Below are positions 63,931 to 64,000 of a DNA stretch of 64,000 nt, piece after piece. Source of the stretch: Stomoxys calcitrans. Its lineage: Eukaryota > Arthropoda > Insecta > Diptera > Muscidae. Location of the stretch: NCBI RefSeq assembly GCF_963082655.1, contig NC_081555.1, positions 31,605,266-31,669,265 on the forward strand, given 5' to 3'. Below the pieces are notes generated by a model. It was not told the origin of the DNA. It ran no database searches and saw only the letters and a list, made by a program, of their open reading frames with translations. Every line of letters starts with the position of its first letter. Position 1 is the stretch's first letter. The translations under genes were made by a program, and so were the position numbers.

Positions 63931-64000
63931 ATTTGTATGGTTGGAAAAAAGTGAAAAATCGTATAGCAAAAACGTTAACTACGTACAATTTTAAGAAGGT

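Noticed and set aside
1..64000. LTR retrotransposons or endogenous viral sequences
   Set aside because: No long direct terminal repeats, primer-binding site, protease, integrase or viral structural motif was seen. All reverse transcriptase remnants are of the non-LTR type.

Overview
The window reads as nuclear DNA from a dipteran insect, most likely a calyptrate muscoid fly (Stomoxys/Musca type). The grounds are the AT-rich base composition, the interspersed family whose head reads AACAAGTAAAAGCGTG and whose tail ends TGGTGGAGGGTATA, and the TIR TTGGGTTGCCCAAAAAGTAA of a mariner. The species call comes from general familiarity, not from a search. I found no intact host gene, no true tRNA or rRNA gene, no CRISPR array and no prokaryotic operon. 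Nearly everything recognisable is a mobile element, an element remnant or a tandem repeat, and every transposon gene seen is broken. The window looks like intergenic or intronic repeat-rich chromatin.

Layout. 0-9.4 kb: two blocks (0.17-3.59 and 6.60-9.43 kb) of a 31-bp tandem repeat whose unit is itself a palindrome, here called PAL31. Block 1 has a 1.2-kb higher-order duplication. Between the blocks lie a LINE 3' fragment, 1.6 kb of unassigned DNA and a dead DD41D transposase. 9.5-10.7 kb: a dead SETMAR-like mariner and a small repeat fragment. 10.7-16.8 kb: AT-rich DNA with a 29-bp tandem array and a second DD41D copy. 16.8-23.9 kb: a 47-bp perfect fold-back, SINE fragments, a helentron-like element, tandem SINE heads and an RNase H-bearing LINE (B). 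23.9-30.8 kb: quiet DNA, C-rich tandem family, helentron-like units, a minus-strand LINE (C). 30.2-35.6 kb: two pairs of a dyad-containing repeat on either side of LINE D and LINE E. 35.6-38.3 kb: LINE F, broken up by a SINE and by a helentron-like element that itself holds a SINE. 41-44.4 kb: a full helentron-like element and LINE G. 45.7-46.2 kb: a LINE B tail ending in a 79-bp near-perfect fold-back. 46.9-54.2 kb: helentron-like elements, an internally deleted mariner, LINE H with an in-frame 141-bp duplication, and a 153-bp satellite array beside an unexplained ORF ending in a splice-donor-like site. 55.6-62 kb: helentron-like copies in both orientations, nested SINEs, a 237-bp mariner-derived MITE and a 0.74-kb GACGGACA expansion. 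63.4-63.9 kb: a repeat family with a 196-bp tandem duplication.

Names used. HEL-like: the head/tail family with ~150-bp central units, which I suspect is related to Drosophila DINE-1/INE-1 helentrons (inference). SINE-T: a tRNA-derived SINE. Family C: a C-rich family with CCCCACCCCCAAAACACC-type stretches. Family D: a repeat built around GTGACGTATAATTCACAAT. Family Q: a family ending in a (CAA)n tail. There is no gene network to describe. The biology visible is repeat dynamics: nested insertion, satellite growth inside transposons, and repeated formation of short-spacer inverted duplications.
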